DNA of 64,000 bases, taken from contig BDGG01000007.1 in the NCBI GenBank assembly GCA_001949185.1, forward strand, positions 747,802 through 811,801, read 5' to 3'. Under the pieces are notes generated by a model. It worked only from the letters and a program-made list of their open reading frames with translations. It did no database searches and was not told the DNA's origin. Within the stretch, counting starts at the first letter, position 1. Each line of letters begins with the position of its first letter. This document shows positions 58,695 through 64,000 of this stretch, piece after piece. The DNA comes from Ramazzottius varieornatus. Taxonomy: Eukaryota; Tardigrada; Eutardigrada; Parachela; Ramazzottiidae. The position numbers and the translations under genes are program-made.

Positions 58695-61600
58695 CTAGAA
58701 CACTTTAGTCGTCGAAACCGTGAAGGTTCTTTTTAGTGTGGTATCGCTGCTGTTTCCGATGTAGATCTCAAAGACTCCTGCTTCCACCTTCAGTCTCCAT
58801 TTCTTGTCCAAGAAACCGAAGTCCTTCTTCGTCAAGACGAAGTCCACATGTCTTCTCTGTTGGACATCTAGCCTGATTTTCTTGAACCCTCTGAGTTGCC
58901 TTACTGGTCGCGTGATACTGGAGGCCACATCTCGCAGGTACAACTGCACGATTTCCTCGCCCTCCCGATCGCCTATGTTAACAACCTCGACACGAATCCC
59001 CAGGCTTTCATCCGCCGTGAGCGTCGTAGTATTTATAATAAAATTTTCGAATGCGAACGTTGTGTAGCTCAACCCGTATCCAAACGCATACAGTGGATCG
59101 TTCGGCACGTCGAGGTATTTCGACCTGTAACGCTGAGCCGACGAAGCGCTACTTTTTTCAATCGGTCTTCCGGTGTTCTTCATATCATAATGAATGGGTA
59201 TTTGCCCAGTGCTTCTCGGAAAAGACATCGGGAGTTTACCGCTCGGGTTGACGTCACCAAACAAGACATCAGCCACAGCATGTCCACCCATTGTTCCAGC
59301 TCTCCACGTGACCAGAATCGCTGGTGCATTCTTGGCCAACCATTCAATGGTCATAGGTCGACCGTTCATCAAAATTATCACAAACGGCTTTCCAGTTGCA
59401 TTTATCCGCTTGACCAAGTCCAGCTGTCGTCCTGGTAGGTCGATCACAGCGCGCGATCCGGCTTCCCCCGAATACTGCCTCGGCTCCCCGACCACCACAA
59501 TGGCGAATCCTGTGTAGTTGACAGCCTCGATGGCTTCATCGAAATCCTTGTCGGTAGTACAGTACACTTCGCACCCCTTCTCGAAAATCACGTTCGAGTT
59601 GGGTAATTTCGCTCGGATCCCCTGCAGGATGGTCGTCGAGTCCTCGGCACGTGCGCTACCAGACCAATGGGACAAAGTTTCGTGGTGTGTGTTACCTAGC
59701 GCTCCAATGACGGCAATTCTGCGAATGTTTTTATTGATAGGTAAGATCTGCCTTTCATTCTTTAGAAGCACAAAGCTTTTTGCTGCCATTGTACGAGCGG
59801 CCTGCAGAAACTCCGGTTTCAGTATCGTGACTTGTTCCAGTTCTTCGTCAACGTATGGGTTATCAAACAAGCCTAACCGGAACTTGGCTCGCAAGATATT
59901 CCTGACAGCAGTGTCGATAACATCCATAGCTACCTTTCCCGTCTGTACCAACTGGTTACCATGATCAGCGACGCATTGACTGTTCATCTCCATATCGGTT
60001 CCCGCATTGAGGGCATATCTGGCTGCCTCGCTATCATTAGCCGAGTATTGATGGGCATTCATCTCAATGACGGCATCCCAGTCGCTGACAACCAACCCAT
60101 CAAATTTCCATTCGTCTCGCAGCACATCGCGTAACAGCCATTTGTTACCGGTAGCTGGTACGCCGTTCAGCTCGTTGAAGGCTGTCATGAATGAGCCGAC
60201 ACCAGCCTCGACGGCTGCTTGGAACGGCGGTAAGTAGATCTCGCGCAGGCGTCGCTCGCTCATGTCCACAGTGTTGTAGTCTCGTCCCGCCTCAGCCGCT
60301 CCATAGGCCGCAAAATGTTTGGCACAGGCCATCACCTTTACCCAACAAGAACAGAATGTGTTAGTGAGGTCCGTGCAGCTGAGGGTGAACATGATAGTGC
60401 AATGATCAAGAGGGGGTAGTGTAGATGTAGCTTGACTCAGCTCAGCTTGACTCGACTTAGCCGCGGAAGCCGTTTGACATAACGGCTAGCCGTTATGTCA
60501 AACGGCTTAAGCCGCCTTCACCATGTTTACGCGGCAGGTTTCTAGACCCACATCGATCAATTTTTTTTACAAAGAAAATTCCAGCGAACACTAAAGTTCT
60601 TCTGGTTCATGGATGATTAGAATTTCTAACCTATTGTTGGTACAAGAAACTACCCGAAATTATATTTGTTCTATTTATTACGTATTGCATCGCGTAAGAT
60701 TATGTCATGATGATTGATATCGTAATTCATTATAATCTGGTGGTGAAAAATCAATCGAGCGTTGCTATTTGATGTGTCCGGCAAGTCGACAATAAGCCGG
60801 CTAAGCCATTTGTACAGCCGAGCTGCATCTAGTCTAAAGAGGGGCCGAAACCACCGCATTACTGATACTGAGAGATGTTTTCAAATTACGTTCAGATTAC
60901 AGGAGTCGCAGTTCCAGTGTACCGTAGCTTAACTTCAATGGAATCTCACCTTGTTAGGCTGGCTGTAGTCGTTCCCCTGAAATCCCCGAACTCGCGCTTT
61001 GGCCATCTCACTGCAGAGAAAAACGTCTTCGCCCGAACCTTCCATAACGCGACCCCAACGGGGGTCTCGCATCAGGTCGACCATTGGAGCGAACACCCAG
61101 TGAATACCCGCCGACCGCGATTCAGCTGCGGCTATGGCAGAAGCTTGCTCGACGGCTTCCAAATCCCAAGTCGCGGTTTCGCCCAGTGGGATGGGAAAGA
61201 GAGTCCGGTATCCGTGAATGGTATCGTAGGCAAATATCAGCGGGATTTTTAGTCGCGACGACATCGCATGCCGTTGCAATGTGTTTGTGTTGTTTGCTCC
61301 TCGAACATTGATGACTGACCCAATCAACCCTCTTCGTGCTAAGTCTGCAACCTCAGGCGTGAAGTTTCCCTTGCCATTATGTCCACCTATACCGGTGGTC
61401 TGTTGGATTTGACCAAGCTTTTCTTCAAGTGTCATTTGAACCAGTAGCTCACTGATGCGTCGCTCGATATCTTCATGCCTTCTTGATCTCTTATTGTCAC
61501 TTTCGGCTGTTGCCCTGTTGGAGACAAATAAAGGAATTGGTCAAGGGTAGAGTGGATTTGACGAGGCTTTGGGCGAGCCAATTGGTCAAGTTTTTGGCCA

Positions 61601-62060
61601 AACTTGGTCAATGAAAAACTGGCCAATGGTCAAATCCTTGGTCAATTTTATGATCTTTGGCCATTTTTTGGTCAGCATTTTGAGCAATGGTCAAAATTTT
61701 GGCCAAAAACTTTGACCAACAGCCACATTGGTCAAGCTTTTGGCCAAAGTTTGATTGGTTAAAATCGTTGACCATTGGCGAAACCAATGGTCGGTAATTT
61801 GACCAAAGACGATTGGTCAAACTTCTTTCGAACATTGACCTGTTTTTTGTTGACCAATATTGGCCAAAACGTTAACCAATTGGTCCGACTAAAGCTTGGT
61901 CAAATCCACTCTAACCAAGGGTACCGCAAAACCTGGTTTTGCTTTACTGAAGGCTCACTCACACGCGTATGTCCTCCTTGAGATCGAGATAGATGACTGA
62001 ACAAGAGCACAAGAACACAACCAGCACAAGTACAAGCGCGATGATGATGGTAGTGCTCAT
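58695..62060 (-). CDS. GH3-B: BglX-type beta-glucosidase, family GH3, paralogue of GH3-A
   Basis: Three-exon model, 767 aa: 62060-61963 (98 nt), 61514-60950, 60335-58695. Exon lengths and intron phases (2 and 0) parallel GH3-A; the first and last exons have equal lengths. The N-terminus (MSTTIIIALVLVLVVFLCSC) is a signal peptide or an uncleaved anchor. Catalytic motifs: AYDTIHGYRTLFPIPLGETA, RWGRVMEGSGED, KHFAAYG, VVSDWDAV (nucleophile Asp306), GEAGSRAVIDLPG (likely acid/base Glu), and a C-terminal fibronectin-III-like domain ending TTLKRTFTVSTTKVF. The introns are longer than in GH3-A: intron 1 (61515-61962) carries a TTGGTCAA-rich MITE and intron 2 (60336-60949) a perfect 42-bp palindrome. 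Same expected reaction as GH3-A; the substrate split between the two is unknown. Part of exon 3 is identical to GH3-A. Confidence 0.9.
60467..60508. repeat. Perfect 42-bp palindrome in intron 2 of GH3-B
   Basis: The left half 60467-60487 (AAGCCGTTTGACATAACGGC, then T) is the exact reverse complement of 60488-60508, with no spacer. It can form a 21-bp stem in DNA or RNA. It may be the relic of a foldback element. Confidence 0.9.
61550..61911. mobile_element. TA-flanked MITE packed with TTGGTCAA/TTGGCCAA octamers
   Basis: Terminal inverted repeats GAGTGGATTTGACGAGGCTT (from 61550) and AAGCTTGGTCAAATCCACTC (ending 61911), each preceded or followed by TA (61548-61549, 61912-61913), as in Tc1/mariner-type MITEs. 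Inside, TTGGTCAA, TTGACCAA and TTGGCCAA or one-base variants occur about twenty times. It lies wholly in intron 1 of GH3-B. No open frame. Confidence 0.8.
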
Positions 62061-63450
62061 TATATCTAGGAAATTCTCAGTATGCCATATCTGTTAGACA
62101 TTCTTAGATTTTGTCGACACGAATAATTTGGAAATTTAATGCCGGCTGAAATGCATCTTCGTACGTCTTCAGCTCAGTCTAGTCAAAAGTAGACAATCGG
62201 CCCACTAAATCATATCTGATAACCACAGGAGCGGCAGAAACCTAATCCGCTAAGGACTGATTATCTTGTAACGGCCTATTTCAATATGAAAATCACGTTT
62301 CTACCCCTTCATCAGAATGGCAATATGTCTGGGTTACACCAGACACAGTTGTCGCAAACCGTAGTCGCTGTGTCTTTGAAATCGTTTGCGGACCTGTCAA
62401 CTGTCGACTGGTGGGTTGCAGTCTGATGCAGTTCTCGCTTCTATCAGAACACCGACGGATGAACGGAGTCTCAACTCGACACAGTTCTCATGATAACACT
62501 TTTCTGATAAGGAGCATCAGTGGTCAAGCCATCCCCTGCGGTACATGGTGAAAACCCTGCGTCCTGCTATTGCTCAGCCGTTGCACCGCGACGGGGCGCG
62601 GGAGTTACTCTGCGTGTGCTCAGCGAGGGTCGAATGTCAATGCGCTCAGTGGGAATTATGACAAGCTGATCAGGAATCTTACTCCACGTTTTATCTCTTT
62701 GGTGAGCTGGGACAGACAAACCGTTACAAAGCTATTACATATTTGGGCCCTCTGTGCTGTTTTCTGCATCCCTGGTTTCGTTTCGCTACCAGTTTGGACA
62801 TTGCTTTGATGTACATAGGAAGTATGTTCGCATGTGTGAATGGTCTGGTACGTACAGCCTCGCTGCGCTGTACAGTAGTTTCCCACCGATCCCTATCCAG
62901 AAACCCTGAAATCCATTATTCAGCTTCGAGCCAGCTGCGACTTGCACCGGCAACAAAACGACGGACTCACTAAAACCGGCAACCAGCTGTCAGTAGAATG
63001 TAGCGCGAAGTAGAAACAGCAAAAACGACTGATCAACCATGCGAATCAACTCGCTGTGGTGAAAACGAAAATAAAATTTCTCCGTGTTGACATTGCCCGC
63101 ACTCTGTACTGCTCACCAAGAGCGCACTTTAAACTGCGCACTGCAAGCCACAGGGTCCGACTCTATCGGAACAGCGCAAGCTACCTCTAGTTTTGTTTTG
63201 AAGTTTCTGGCATCCTTCACTCTTTCTTCGGACATGTTTGATCTTTACTGGAGCATTGGCTCGTTAGCCTTTCTGTTAGGACTGTCGACGGACCTTCCTA
63301 CCTGACTTCGTAAAGTGATCAGCCATCTCGGAGTCTTGGATCAAACGTAGTTGCAGCCTTGCGTGAGAGCTTCCAGCAATCGCTTCAGTGCATTTGACAG
63401 CGAATTCCCTGAGACAGCTCGGCCGATTTGCCCTCGGTTTTCAGGTACAG
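62061..63450. other. Upstream of GH3-B; possible upstream exons of the RING gene
   Basis: The GH3-B promoter should lie at 62061-62300 (minus strand). On the plus strand, 62640-63300 has protein-like fragments and possible splice sites (for example GTGAGC after 62700, GTACGT near 62848) that could be exons of the RING-like gene, but I cannot join them. Confidence 0.3.
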
Positions 63451-63451
63451 C

Positions 63452-63913
63452 CGTAAGGGAACTCCCACCCAGAAAATGTTCAAAGACTTCTCTGACCGCT
63501 CTGCGGTCGAACTTGCTGCATTGATGACGGTGAGTGGTCTGGCTCAATGGGGTTTTTTGCAGAAGATCGGCGAACAAGAATGCGATCATGTTTCACGTAC
63601 CTGCATACACTACAGCGTACAGCTATTGCGGACCAGAAGTACCCATGTTTCACGAGCCTGCATACGCCGAGCCGTACATTTTTCTTGTGTTGTTTTTGCA
63701 GAACAACAGTCCGCAGATGGAATGTCAGATCTGCCTCGCTTTCCTGTTGGACATCCAGCTGTACCCCGGTGTTCCGAACCTTCCCACGGACACCGAGACT
63801 ACTCGTTCTTATGCGGGAAGTTGGTTGCTGATGGGGGATGTGGAAATTTCTTCCACCGAGGCTGCCTCAGCATGGTCATCCGCCACGGCAAACCATGCCC
63901 GAAGTGCACGTAA
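63452..63913 (+). pseudogene. 3' end of a RING-like zinc-finger gene with an apparent frameshift
   Basis: Exon 63452-63530 (YSRKGTPTQKMFKDFSDRSA, VELAALMT) ends at GTGAGT. The next exon begins after a TTTTTGCAG acceptor at 63702 (NNSPQMECQICLAFLLD), giving the first Cys pair of a RING. The rest of the finger (CGKLVADGGCGNFFHRGCL, then GKPCPKCT and TAA at 63913) is in another frame, so one indel lies between about 63750 and 63820. The C-x2-C, CGxxFHxxC and CPxC spacing resembles the RING of FANCL-type E3 ligases, but the generic RING pattern is all I can support. It may be an assembly error rather than true decay. Upstream exons were not identified. Confidence 0.5.
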
Positions 63914-64000
63914 CTGCTTTCTTAATTTTACTTTTTTCTGCCGAATATTTTGCGTGGCATTGGGAATTCGCTCTAACGTGTCGTCTGGATGCAGTAGAAT

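Overview
This is eukaryotic, almost certainly animal, nuclear DNA. The genes have short GT-AG introns (about 50-600 bp), the intergenic space is full of inverted-repeat elements and decayed retroelements, and there are two N gaps (3226-3275 and 47239-48145). The gene content is animal natriuretic-peptide-receptor-like ectodomains next to bacterial-type secreted enzymes that carry introns. That mix would fit a small ecdysozoan such as a tardigrade, but the species is an inference and no diagnostic marker is present.

Layout. 1.4-2.5 kb holds a single-exon secreted protein with a bacterial-type GIN (DUF2807-like) repeat. 2.6-18.8 kb holds four minus-strand genes encoding ANF-receptor-type ligand-binding ectodomains: A1 (2661-7245), A2 (8499-11750), the pseudogene A3 (14256-15376) and B1 (16424-18752). 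18.8-31.6 kb is repeat-rich and contains a decayed DIRS/Ngaro-like tyrosine-recombinase retroelement (27.3-29.8 kb). 31.7-52 kb holds three plus-strand relatives: B2 (31681-33846), the pseudogene B3 (36425-37870) and B4 (49113-51924), separated by long palindromic elements. 52.3-62.1 kb holds two paralogous minus-strand GH3 beta-glucosidases (BglX type; 765 and 767 aa) with a second DIRS-like element between them. 63.4-63.9 kb holds the end of a RING-like gene with an apparent frameshift.

The main result is the receptor cluster. I reconstructed five open genes exon by exon (465, 487, 483, 507 and 505 aa). Each has a signal peptide, an ANF_receptor-type ectodomain and one membrane helix, then stops after a tail of roughly 6-50 residues, with no kinase-homology or guanylate-cyclase domain. 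Exon lengths and phases are conserved inside each subfamily (A: 346/64/299/49/115/51/186/139; B: a 25-nt microexon, then 302/44/39 nt). In A1 and A2 the membrane exon is separated from the ectodomain by an intron filled with transposable elements.

Two pairs of paralogues share long blocks with no difference that I could find, bounded by diverged sequence. These look like gene-conversion tracts: 456 bp between B3 and B4, and 343 bp between the GH3 genes. All coding models are manual; there is no transcript evidence.
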